Of a DNA stretch of 64,000 bases, positions 18,431 to 27,260 are shown one piece after another (position 1 is the first letter of the stretch; every line of letters begins with the position of its first letter). The stretch comes from Cyanomargarita calcarea GSE-NOS-MK-12-04C (lineage in GTDB: Bacteria; Cyanobacteriota; Cyanobacteriia; Cyanobacteriales; Nostocaceae): positions 1-64,000 of the forward strand of contig JAHHGZ010000031.1 in assembly GCA_019359595.1 (NCBI GenBank), read 5' to 3'. The notes below the pieces were generated by a model. The model did no database searches, was not told the DNA's origin, and saw only the letters and a program-made list of their open reading frames with translations. Made by a program: the position numbers and the translations under genes.

Positions 18431-20285
18431 TTGTCAAAAGTAACAATACAAACTTCGATTTTTAGAAATCAAGACAATGTTGCAGCTCTTTGTTTTTTAG
18501 AAGAGTATGCAGTTATTTTTGGTTCTGCCATTCGTACAGGCTTCTCGATTCGTAATAAATTAGGGGCAGATACAAATAAAACTAAGCGTCAATTAGAAAG
18601 TGATATTTCAAAACAGTTAGAGTTGAAATACGGCTTATCTTCAACAGATGCTCGTAACGCTTATAGCAAAGCTGAAGCCATTTATGCTTCTCAAGTTGAA
18701 TTAGTTAACTTATATATTGATGAACGCTACGAATCAATTAAGGCTGTCAAGAAGTCGATTAAAAAGTTAGAGAAACAATTGGTCAAGGCTGAAAAACAGT
18801 GGGATGAGTTGAAAATTAAGCAGATTAAGAAAAAATTCCACTACAAAACCAATAAAATACAGTCATTACAAGCAAAAATTGTCAAATTAAAGGAGCAACG
18901 AGACAGCGGTCGGTTTAGCGTCACCTTTGGGAGTAGTAGATTATTTGACAAACATCACAGACTTGGAGCCAATGGTTACAAAAACCATCAAGAATGGTTA
19001 GAAGATTGGCGAGGAGTAAGAAATAATCGGATTTATTATGAAGGTGCAAAGCTATTTATCGCTGGGAATCAACTTTGTAAGTTTAATCCTACCGAGAAAA
19101 CATTAACACTAACCGTTCCACCATGTTTGGTGAATAAATATGGTAAAACAGTGACTTTATATGGCGTAAGCTTTAATTATGGTCAAGATTGGTTATCCAA
19201 GGCACTAACACCCACAAAATACCCAGATGGTAAGCCTGATGACGGTAAGCAGAAATATCGGACAGGAACCTTAGAACCCGTAACTTACGAATTGGTAAAT
19301 CGTGATGGTAGATGGTATGTCAATGCAATTATTACGGATGCAGTTGGTACTATTACTACCTCTGCCGCTGCACCAAACCTTGACAAAGTAGGAAAAGCGC
19401 CGTCAACCAAGATCCACGACAACAAACGAAAAATTTCAAAACACGGGAGGGTTTTCTTAGAAAAATGCGCGGTGCCTTCCACCAACAATGTCGTCCAAAT
19501 TTTAGGATCTTCCAAACAAGGCACCGCGCATTTTTTAGAAGGGTGCAGCGGCTGTCCAACTTTGTCCACGGAGAACCCTCCCCAAAAAGGCGTTTTGGGA
19601 ATAGATTTTAATCCTTCAAGTATTGATTGGACGATTGTCGATGCTCATGGAAATCTCAAACGCCACGGTTCGATTAAAATTAATATTCAAGACAAGTCAT
19701 CTAATCAAACTTCAGATATTTTAGGGAAAGCAATTGCATCCATTGTGAGAATTGCTCAAAAATATCAAGTACCAATATCCATCGAAGATTTAGACTTTAG
19801 GCAAAAAAAGGCAGCCCTTAAAGAACGCTCTACAAAATATGCAAGGATGCTGTCTAATTTTGCCTATTCCAAATTTACCCAATTGATTGAAACACGCTGT
19901 AGTCGGCAAGGTGTCGAACTTAATCGAGTTGACCCAGCCTATACTTCAGTTATTGGTGTAACAAAGTACATGGCTCTTTATGGGCTAAATTCTGGTTGTG
20001 CCGCAGCTTTGGTAATAGCACGGCGTGGCCAAGGACGTACTGAAAAGCTTCCGTTGGGTCATGCTCGTTACTTTAAGAGACCAGAGGATCGACTGAAGTC
20101 GGGGGCGTGGGCTAAGGTGAGCAAGAAGATAAATATTTGTTCCGGCATAGCTCGAAACGAATTTTATCATCTTGGGGACAAAAAGGTAAAGACTAACCGT
20201 CTTTTGCATGGCAAGCTACGGCAAATACGCTCTACTAAATGGAGCGGTCAAACTGTGCAGGTACTACGTACCCCTCATATCAAAG
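18431..20285 (+). CDS. TnpB-family (IS200/IS605 accessory) protein, fused downstream
   Basis: TTG 18431 follows a strong AGAGGAGGTGG site. About 618 residues are TnpB-like: a basic coiled N-terminal region, then RuvC-I GVLGIDFNPSSIDW (about 387-400) and RuvC-II PISIEDLDF (about 446-454). The RuvC-III region VIGVTKYMALYGLNSGCAAALVIARRG lacks the usual DRDxNAA aspartate, as I recall for the cyanobacterial TnpB-related branch. TnpB proteins are RNA-guided nucleases of transposons; activity of this branch is uncertain. There is no tnpA. The frame continues without a stop into ATPase sequence (see 20286). A palindromic insert sits at 19445-19582. Confidence 0.8.
19445..19582. repeat. Nested palindromic element inside the tnpB reading frame
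   Basis: An 18-bp perfect inverted repeat, AAAAATGCGCGGTGCCTT (19461-19478) and its complement (19518-19535), encloses 39 bp. It lies inside outer arms GGGAGGGTT (19445-19453) and AACCCTCCC (19574-19582). The region adds about 37 codons between HGRVFLE and NPPQKGVLGIDFN without stops or frame change. It behaves like the palindromic elements that insert in-frame into proteins in other bacteria. Confidence 0.65.
20260..20272 (+). mobile_element. Right-end hairpin of the TnpB element
   Basis: GGTAC-TAC-GTACC is a small perfect hairpin about 15 bp before the point where TnpB-like protein sequence changes to ATPase sequence. IS200/IS605 elements carry such subterminal hairpins at their ends, so the right boundary probably lies at about 20275-20290. 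Confidence 0.4.
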
Positions 20286-21628
20286 TATCTGTAGAAGTCG
20301 GGGCAGCCTTTCGGCACGATCCAGGAAAAGCCGAACTGGCGATTCTGGGCACTTGGCGGGAATCGGCACAATTTTATCTACCAACAGACCTGCAACCGCC
20401 ACCCTGGGTCGAGTCAGCAGCAGGACAACAAATTCAAGCCAGTCTTAGAGTTTGGGCAGAAGCATCACCGCGTCCGCTAGTAATTTTTATTGATGAAATT
20501 GATGCCCTTCAAGATGAGGCACTGATCTCGGTGCTGCGACAGTTACGCAATGGCTTTCCCACCAGACCAAAGTCGTTTCCCCAGTCGGTGGGGCTAATTG
20601 GTTTGCGCGATGTGCGTGACTATAAGGTGGCAGCGGGGGGCAGTGAAAGGCTGAATACGGCTAGCCCCTTTAATATTAAGGTGCGCTCTTTAACCTTGAG
20701 AGATTTCAATGCATTAGAAGTTGCCGAATTGTATCACCAACATACTCAGGAAACGGGGCAGGAGTTTACTGACGAGGCGGTGCAGACTGCTTTTGATTTA
20801 ACTCAGGGACAACCCTGGTTGGTCAATGCACTGGCTAAGGAAGTTGTCGAAGAGTTGATCACGAATACTGCGATCGCCATTACAGAAAAGCATATTCAAG
20901 AGGCGAAGGAAATCTTGATTCGTCGCCAAGATACCCATCTCGATAGTCTTGCGGAACGGCTTCGAGAATCCAGGGTGAAAGCGATTATCGAACCGATGCT
21001 GGCAGGGCAAGAATTGGGAGATATCCCAAACGATGATATTCAATTTGTCTTAGATATCGGATTGTGCAGGATAGACCCACTAGGGGGACTGGCGATCGCA
21101 AATCCCATTTATCGCGAGGTGTTGCCGAGGGTGTTAACAGTCACACCGATGGCATCTTTGCCCCAAATTGCCCCCACATGGTTAACAGAACAGGGAGAAC
21201 TCAATACAGAGGAATTATTGCAGGCCTTTCTCACTTTCTGGCTACAGCATGGTGAACCATTATTGGGCAGTACGTCTTATCACGAAATTGCACCTCATTT
21301 GGTGCTGATGGCATTTCTTCATCGGGTGGTCAATGGCGGGGGCACGCTCGAACGGGAGTATGCGATTGGGCGCGACCGGATGGATCTGTGTTTACACTAT
21401 GGTAAGACAACTTTGGGCATTGAATTAAAGGTCTGGCGCGACAAAAAAGGCGATCCGGTCGCCGCTGGATTAGAGCAATTGGATGCTTATTTGGCTCGAC
21501 TAGGACTAGATTCGGGCTGGCTAGTGATCTTTGATTGTCGGCATTCGGCTTTACCGATTGAGGAACGGCTGGCAACACAATTGGCAATCACAAATAATGG
21601 ACGGACAGTGACGGTAGTTCGAGCTTAA
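20286..21628 (+). pseudogene. 3' part of an AAA ATPase with PD-(D/E)XK nuclease domain, joined in frame to tnpB
   Basis: From VSVEVGAAFRHDPGKAE the frame is an AAA-type ATPase of a family common in cyanobacteria. Walker B is PLVIFIDEIDAL, then LIGLRDVRDYK and LTQGQPWLVNALAKEVV, and it ends in a nuclease-like domain with an Asp in GRDRMDLCL and E-L-K in LGIELKVWRD. The Walker A half (normally about 60-80 residues upstream, APRQTGKT-type) is absent, replaced by TnpB sequence. The fusion protein should therefore be unable to bind ATP normally. About 447 codons remain and are free of stops. Confidence 0.75.
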
Positions 21629-21675
21629 TGGCAACTCATATCATGTGCGGTTAATCAGTTATAATCTAAATATGA

Positions 21676-22761
21676 TTACATCCCTGACTCCTTAGCTAAC
21701 ATCTCTTTCCCCTCATCACCCTCCAAAGCATCACCAGGCACCACACCCCAACCATCAAACGCATCCTTAATAAAACCAGCCAAAGGTACAGCAATTAGCA
21801 ATCCCAACAAACCGCCAACGTAAGTACCAATTAGTAAAGAAATTAACACCCATATAGGTCTAAGCCCTGTAAATTTACCTAATAAACGAGGTGCGATCGC
21901 TTGGTCAATTATTTGGTCAATTACGACAGCGATCGCTAGAACCTTGACTGCTAGCCAAAAGTCATGGGATGCAATAATTAAGGCGATCGCGGCTAAACTG
22001 ACTACATCTCCAAAGGGTATTAAGCTCAAAATGCCAATTCCCAAACCAAAGAGTAAACCAAACTGGACTTTAAGAATTAAAAACATGGTTGTCAGTGAAA
22101 CTCCCATCAGCAAAGCCAAAGCGACTTGACCAATTAAGAAATTTTGAAAGTTTCGCTGAATAGATTCTTTTGCTGGTTCAAAATTTGCAGGTAACTTCTT
22201 AAATATTCCCAGCCAAAGTTTTTCCCCATCTGCTAAAAGATAAAAAGTCAGGACGACTGTAATTAAAGCTTCAGAAACGCTATCGATAGTATCTCGAAAA
22301 ATACTAAAAAGTTTATCAGTCACAAATTCCAATTCATTAGGCAAACGGTCTGTAAGTTGATTGATTATTTGAGTAAAATTCACTTTTAAATGATGGCTAA
22401 CGGACCAATCATTAAGAATCTTAAATTTTTCTTCACTAGAATCAATCCATTGAGGTAGTACTGTTGCTATTTCATTAAATTGTTGCAAAACAATGGGAGT
22501 TAAAGTAATACCCAAAGCTACTAAAATGACCAATGTTAATAAAAAAACTAATGTCACAGCCAAATTGCGTTTAACTCCCCGTTGCTGGAGAATAGAAACA
22601 GGATAGTTTAAAATAAATGCCAGCAAAGTTGCTAAAACAATAGTTGTAACTAAAGGTTGGAAATATTCAAAAATACGAATTACTAACCAACCATTGAGAA
22701 ATACTAATGGAAATAGCAGCGTTAAAATTAACCATTGCAGCAGTTTATTGAGTGAAATCAT
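21676..22761 (-). CDS. AI-2E/PerM-family transporter
   Basis: This 361-residue integral membrane protein has two N-terminal transmembrane segments, a soluble helical section (about 95-165), then several more transmembrane segments. It includes LIPFGDVVSLAA and the C-terminal LIGTYVGGLLGLLIAVPLAGFIKD, the PerM/UPF0118 signature. Family members include TqsA (AI-2 export) and Na+/H+ antiporters; the substrate here is unknown. It is convergent with the tnpB-ATPase frame. Confidence 0.88.
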   Translation of the reverse strand: MISLNKLLQWLILTLLFPLVFLNGWLVIRIFEYFQPLVTTIVLATLLAFILNYPVSILQQRGVKRNLAVTLVFLLTLVILVALGITLTPIVLQQFNEIATVLPQWIDSSEEKFKILNDWSVSHHLKVNFTQIINQLTDRLPNELEFVTDKLFSIFRDTIDSVSEALITVVLTFYLLADGEKLWLGIFKKLPANFEPAKESIQRNFQNFLIGQVALALLMGVSLTTMFLILKVQFGLLFGLGIGILSLIPFGDVVSLAAIALIIASHDFWLAVKVLAIAVVIDQIIDQAIAPRLLGKFTGLRPIWVLISLLIGTYVGGLLGLLIAVPLAGFIKDAFDGWGVVPGDALEGDEGKEMLAKESGM

Positions 22762-23070
22762 ATTTTAGTGCTGAGAATAAAGTGAATAATTTCCATAGGG
22801 TGTGTAAGCGCTAATATTAGTATTTTCTTAGTTTTCGCAAAATTACGGGTCAGATCCCCGACTTCTTTAAGAAGTCGGGGATCTTGTAGCCTCTCGATAA
22901 TGGCAGTACGTTATAGTGCATAAAGCTAATTTATCGGTAAAAAAGTATATTAAGCTAAAACACATTTAAACTGCATAATCTGAATTTTTCTAATTCTTGT
23001 GAGGTGGATATTTTTGCCCGAATGTGCATTCCTATATGTATAACAGCTTATCTAATGCATCTAATACACC
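22762..23070. other. Intergenic region holding the compact palindrome
   Basis: Apart from the palindrome at 22852-22884, no gene or regulatory site is recognised between the transporter and pyrFE. Confidence 0.5.
22852..22884. repeat. Compact 33-bp palindrome, AGATCCCCGACTTCTT type
   Basis: AGATCCCCGACTTCTT and its perfect reverse complement are separated by a single T, giving 16-bp arms. The same arms occur at 42768/42974 and 56963/57187 with other sequence inserted at the centre. This copy is the uninterrupted form of a dispersed family. Confidence 0.85.
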
Positions 23071-24501
23071 CTACATCTTAAATCCTAAAAATTGTTCTTC
23101 ATTTATTCGTCCTGCTTGATACAATATTTCTGTAATTTCCGAAAGAGTTAAAACCGCATGAGCTTGGTAACCATTTTCTTGCAACCGATCTTTCACACCT
23201 TGTTCGTGGTCGATAAATACCACGATATCATTAACGATTAATTCCGCAGATTTTAACTTTTCTGCCCCTTCCATTACGCTTTTACCAGTGATGAGGATAT
23301 CATCAACTACCACCACAATTTCACCAGGATGGAAATTGCCTTCAATTAACCTCCTAGTTCCATGTGCCTTAACTTCTTTGCGAGGAAAAATCATCGGAAA
23401 ATTCATCCGCAAAGATAAACCTGTAGCAGTTGGCAAAGAACCGTAGGGAATACCTGCGATTCTATCAAAGTTAAGATTTTTGAGAATTTCCTCATAAGCA
23501 GTCAAGACTTGGCTAAAAACTTGGGGATTAGAAATGATTTTGCGTAAATCGATGTAATAAGAAAATGTCGCACCTGATGCTTGGACAAAATCGCCAAACA
23601 TAATGCATTCAATATCATAAAGCTGTAAAATCAAATCCTGCTGGGGATGTTGATTTAACAAACAAACATCAGGAAACCATACAGAACAGGTAGAACCTTC
23701 AGAAATAATTTTAGTTCGCGCTTGATTAATTTCCTCTCGCAAAGAGTAGATTTCTCCAGATAGATTTTCACTTGCCAACATATCTTGAGGAACAGGAATT
23801 AATAAACCATCACCAGATGCATTCAAACCTGCGGCTAAAATTTCGTTCAGGTTGCCCGACTCAGCCCAGATACTACGTGCCATGATAATTCTTTCAGGTG
23901 CAACGGCACGAATACTTGCTAAAATATTTGGCTTTGTAGTTCCCACTTCCAAACCTAATTGTTCTGGTGTTCCCCAGTTTCTGGATTCCTTTACTACTTG
24001 CAAATAAAAAGGTGATTCAACTGTGGGATATTGCTGCAAAGCTGCTGCGGCTGGATTAGAAGTACAACATAAAATAAAAACTGCGCGATCGGGGTAAACT
24101 AGAAAGGGCGCTACATGGTCTTGACCTGCATAGGAACTCAGAGTAATTGCATCTACATTCCATTGGGTAAATACTGTGCGGGCGAAGATACTACTAGTGT
24201 TTAAGTCGCTATGTTTGACATCTAAAATAATCGGAATATGGGGGGGGATAGCTGCAATAGTCCGTTGCAAAAGTTCTAGGCCTGGAATACCCAGAGCTTC
24301 GTAAAAGCCAAGTGTTGGTTTATAGGCACAGACTTTATGAGCGGTTTCAGAAATAAGGAATTCCAACCAGTCCCACAAGTCAGAGATGATATCATCAGAT
24401 TTGTAGCGATTTGGCATCATTTCTGGATTTGGATCAAGTCCGACAAATAGTAAGCTTTGATTTTGCAAAATTGCACCGTTCAATTTATCGAAAAAATTCA
24501 T
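23071..24501 (-). CDS. pyrF-pyrE: Bifunctional orotidine-5'-phosphate decarboxylase / orotate phosphoribosyltransferase
   Basis: The chosen start (MNFFDKLNGAIL, ATG ending 24501) gives 476 residues. The open frame extends to 24582 only through a heptamer repeat coding for Gln, Asn and Thr. The first half is OMP decarboxylase, with FVGLDPNP and ILDVKHSDLN (about 93-101, catalytic Lys/Asp). The second half is orotate phosphoribosyltransferase, with the PRPP loop VVVVDDILITGK (about 396-407). The protein carries out the last two steps of UMP synthesis. Fusion in this order is common in cyanobacteria. pyrC lies 35 kb away in this window. Confidence 0.93.
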   Translation of the reverse strand: MNFFDKLNGAILQNQSLLFVGLDPNPEMMPNRYKSDDIISDLWDWLEFLISETAHKVCAYKPTLGFYEALGIPGLELLQRTIAAIPPHIPIILDVKHSDLNTSSIFARTVFTQWNVDAITLSSYAGQDHVAPFLVYPDRAVFILCCTSNPAAAALQQYPTVESPFYLQVVKESRNWGTPEQLGLEVGTTKPNILASIRAVAPERIIMARSIWAESGNLNEILAAGLNASGDGLLIPVPQDMLASENLSGEIYSLREEINQARTKIISEGSTCSVWFPDVCLLNQHPQQDLILQLYDIECIMFGDFVQASGATFSYYIDLRKIISNPQVFSQVLTAYEEILKNLNFDRIAGIPYGSLPTATGLSLRMNFPMIFPRKEVKAHGTRRLIEGNFHPGEIVVVVDDILITGKSVMEGAEKLKSAELIVNDIVVFIDHEQGVKDRLQENGYQAHAVLTLSEITEILYQAGRINEEQFLGFKM

Positions 24502-24506
24502 ATGAT

Positions 24507-24568
24507 GTTGGTTGTTGGTTGTTGATTGTTGATTGTTTGTTGGTTGTTGGTTGTTGGTTGTTGGTTGT
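24507..24568. repeat. Heptanucleotide tandem repeat (TTGGTTG type)
   Basis: TTGGTTG/TTGATTG-type 7-bp units repeat about eight times just upstream of pyrFE. This is a short tandemly repeated repetitive (STRR) sequence, characteristic of filamentous cyanobacteria. It is not translated if pyrFE starts at 24501. Confidence 0.85.
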
Positions 24569-24614
24569 TTACTACTAACCACTAACCAATAACCAATAAC
24601 TAATTATTAATTTT

Positions 24615-25313
24615 CTAAAGCCCCGCAAACCATTCATAACCTTGGTCTTCCCAATATCCTTTAAAAAGTGACAAAGAACTCACAAGGGAAATCTGAATTA
24701 CCCATTTACTCTGTTTGTAACCAAGCTTAATTGGTGAAGCTAAACGCAATGGCGCACCATTGTCAACAGGTAAAGCTTCACCGTTTTTTTGATAAGCTAA
24801 CAAAGTTTGGGGGTGCAAAGTTGAAGCAATATCCCAACTTTCATAGTAGCCATCCGCAGATTTAAAGTAAGCATATTTGACATTTTCTTTTGGTTGGGCA
24901 AGAGCAATAATTTCTTGCAAGCGTACGCCTCCCCATTGCACAATCGCCGCCCAACCTTCTACACATACATGGCGAATAATCATCTCTGTCAATGGTAAAG
25001 CCCGAATATCTGCCAAACTAAGACTAAGGGGATTATTGACCTCACCATCCACAATTAAATGATACTTGTTTGGGTCAATAATAGGAGTACTCCGAAATGT
25101 ATTAACTATTAATTCTTCTGGTTTTATTTCACTCTTGGGAAATTCAGGTACTGGCTTCTGTGGGTTTAATAATAAAGCCTCAAACTTCTGATTGAGCGGT
25201 TCTGAAAGTGTACCCACTAAATCTTCTAATGCGGGGGTGCCACAACCACCAAGGAGAAGACTAGCACCAGAGAATCCAGATAATTGTAAAAAAATACGGC
25301 GATTTAATTTCAT
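24615..25313 (-). CDS. Molybdopterin-dependent oxidoreductase (sulfite oxidase/MsrP-like)
   Basis: This 232-residue protein has a twin-arginine start (MKLNRRIFLQLSG) and a lipobox LLGGC (Cys24), so it is probably Tat-exported and lipid-anchored. The molybdenum-binding fold has the Mo-ligand Cys117 in RHVCVEGW, followed by SADGYYESWDI and a C-terminal GYKQSKWV. It lies 46 bp after the cytochrome b gene and should receive or give electrons through it. The substrate is not known; peptide methionine sulfoxide (MsrP-type) is one option. Confidence 0.85.
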   Translation of the reverse strand: MKLNRRIFLQLSGFSGASLLLGGCGTPALEDLVGTLSEPLNQKFEALLLNPQKPVPEFPKSEIKPEELIVNTFRSTPIIDPNKYHLIVDGEVNNPLSLSLADIRALPLTEMIIRHVCVEGWAAIVQWGGVRLQEIIALAQPKENVKYAYFKSADGYYESWDIASTLHPQTLLAYQKNGEALPVDNGAPLRLASPIKLGYKQSKWVIQISLVSSLSLFKGYWEDQGYEWFAGL

Positions 25314-25359
25314 TTTTTTCTTCTTCGTTCTTTCTCATTTATCAATTACTGACCTCCGT

Positions 25360-25959
25360 TTACCAAAACATAGATTCAGTCAACTCTGTGCCACCAGCCT
25401 TACGCCCCAATAATGAGTGAACAACTGCAAATAAAATAACCATAGGTACGGAAGAAAAGTGAACAATTCGCAGCGCTTCCCAACTGCCAAACGTATCCAC
25501 AATCCAGGGAAATTGGGCGGGTTTATACATTCCGATTCCTGTAAATAATGCCAGTAATAAAATAGGAATAATGGCTGTATAGACAATGCGATGCCAAGCA
25601 TAAATTAAACGCTTGGAATTTTGAGCTTTTTGTAATGCTTTGATGTCATTTACACCAACAAACCGATGTCGCCAACGTCGGGTGATTAAAACATACATTC
25701 CATACCACAATAGATTTAGCGAAAAGAACCACATCGCGGCAAAATGCCAGTGTCTACCCCCTGCTAGCCAACCTCCCAGCGTAAATATGGGCGGAAGATG
25801 TAGACCTGACCGCCCACCAAAAACCGGGTTAGCATTGTAAATTTGCAGTCCACTGGTGAGCATGATAAACAAGCTGATGATATTAATCCAGTGAAAAATT
25901 TTAGCAGCTATAGCTTGATCTGGTAATTTCCGAGTTTTGGGGGTAAGTATGGAAGTCAT
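25360..25959 (-). CDS. Cytochrome b561-type membrane subunit
   Basis: Starting at MTSILTPKTR (ATG ending 25959) it is 199 residues. The frame stays open to 26049 with a less likely start. Transmembrane segments cover FHWINIISLFIMLTSG, WHFAAMWFFSLNLLWYGMYVL, RIVYTAIIPILLLALFTG and VPMVILFAVVHSLLG. His residues in FHW, GRHWHF, AWHRIV and VHF/VVH are the heme ligands expected of a b-type cytochrome. It is the probable electron-transfer partner of the following molybdoenzyme. Confidence 0.82.
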   Translation of the reverse strand: MTSILTPKTRKLPDQAIAAKIFHWINIISLFIMLTSGLQIYNANPVFGGRSGLHLPPIFTLGGWLAGGRHWHFAAMWFFSLNLLWYGMYVLITRRWRHRFVGVNDIKALQKAQNSKRLIYAWHRIVYTAIIPILLLALFTGIGMYKPAQFPWIVDTFGSWEALRIVHFSSVPMVILFAVVHSLLGRKAGGTELTESMFW

Positions 25960-26460
25960 AAATTTGACTAATAAAATTTGCAGTTTATCTATGTAGTGAG
26001 GCTGTGCTATAGTCTCTTTCCCGGTTAGGGGTACGCCTAGCAATCTCATCCTACAATTTTGCTGTTATAAAAGCAGAATTATAATTCACCCGCGCGAATT
26101 ATGTTTTTACGTTCCTAGTAGTCCACCACATTAATTTCACAGAAGTTGTCGGGCATCTGACCCTCAGAACACATCAAATAGTACTATTTTCCTATATGGA
26201 CTTGGCTTAAATTCGCAATTGTGCTATCATTCGTGAATAAAATTTAAACGTTAACAGTATTACAACGTTTTGTTAAGATAAAAGCTTATAAAAAATTATT
26301 TCTGCTAGAACATTTAGTATTGTTTAGCCTAGCTTTTTGTAGACGTTTAATATTGAACCTACGAGAAAGCCGAAAAAAGCGGGTGCTGAACACCCGCGAT
26401 AAATCCTGTCTAGGACTTTGTGTGATCTATTAATGGGTTTTGGATTGCTTCTAAAGTATG
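25960..26460. other. Intergenic region with a decayed repeat and a terminator
   Basis: No gene is supported. TAGTAGTCCA at 26116 followed by CATTAATTT matches the sequence flanking the repeat at 42728. GTCGGGCATCTGACCCTC at about 26148-26165 resembles a decayed arm of the AGATCCCCGAC family. A minus-strand terminator lies at 26373-26397. Confidence 0.4.
26373..26397 (-). terminator. Rho-independent terminator after the hetP-like gene
   Basis: On the minus strand GCGGGTG and CACCCGC form a 7-bp stem around TTCAG, followed by TTTTTT. It lies 64 bp beyond the stop of the hetP-family gene. Confidence 0.8.
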
Positions 26461-26769
26461 CTAAGTTATCCCCTGGCATTGACCTACGGGAATTGGCTTT
26501 GAGTGGTGTTTGCCGTTATTGACTTTTTCGTGTTCTACAATGGGAATTCTCGTAGATTTGACGTCAAAAAAAGCTAAATTACCATCTTGCGCTTGAATCG
26601 ATTTTTGTCTGTCAGATTGGTAGTTTTCTTTGATCAAGCGAATGTAGGTGCGATAGGGGATATATTGTAGGGGGTCATACCCATTAAAACGCAGCATTAA
26701 AACACAAGCCCAAGAATACTTTCTGGCAAGAATCGCTTTAACTATCTCTTCAATTTGTTTGTTATTCAT
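26461..26769 (-). CDS. hetP-like: HetP-family heterocyst commitment protein
   Basis: This 102-residue protein carries the HetP signature AILARKYSWACVLMLRFNGYDPLQYIPYRTYIRLIKEN (about 13-50). HetP and its paralogs control commitment to heterocyst differentiation in Anabaena. The C-terminal half is variable, as in paralogs. Whether this is hetP itself or one of the hetP-like paralogs cannot be decided from sequence alone. It has its own downstream terminator and 490 bp of free upstream DNA. Confidence 0.85.
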   Translation of the reverse strand: MNNKQIEEIVKAILARKYSWACVLMLRFNGYDPLQYIPYRTYIRLIKENYQSDRQKSIQAQDGNLAFFDVKSTRIPIVEHEKVNNGKHHSKPIPVGQCQGIT

Positions 26770-27260
26770 TGCCTTTGATAGCTCTATATTACAAATGGAA
26801 ATTTTTCAGTCCATAGGGAACACTCTCTTTTCTAAATTTCAAGTTTATATACGTATTGCATCAGTATTTCGTAATTATTAAAATTTTCATGAAAAATTCA
26901 TAAATTTTTTATCGAATTAATAAAGATTTCAATTAATTTTAGGATTCTATATTGTTTGAATTTTTATTAATTGATACATCATAAAATTAGTGTCGTAGTT
27001 ATACAGAGCAATGTGTTTGAATGCCAGATGCCAGAAAATTACTTGAGTCAGTATTAATTAATTATACGTATTCATTCGTAATAATACTGGATTTATCGGT
27101 TAGAATTAACTTTTCCTAACCGTTGCTCGTCAAGCTAGAAGAACTGCTTAACTTTATATTTGATTTTTATACGTAGATGTTCGTAGCACTTATGCAGTTT
27201 GAGTTACAAAATAAACAATAGAGATTCTGTTACTTCCAAGCTGGTAATCTAAACTAGAAC
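26770..27260. other. AT-rich upstream region of the hetP-like gene
   Basis: This 491-bp stretch contains no supported gene, NtcA palindrome (GTA-N8-TAC) or repeat that I can see. It must hold the promoter of the hetP-like gene on the minus strand and the 3' region of the kinase gene. Confidence 0.4.

Noticed and set aside
24502-24582. N-terminal extension of PyrF-PyrE
   Set aside because: It is coded by the heptamer repeat, and MNFFDKLN is the family-type start.
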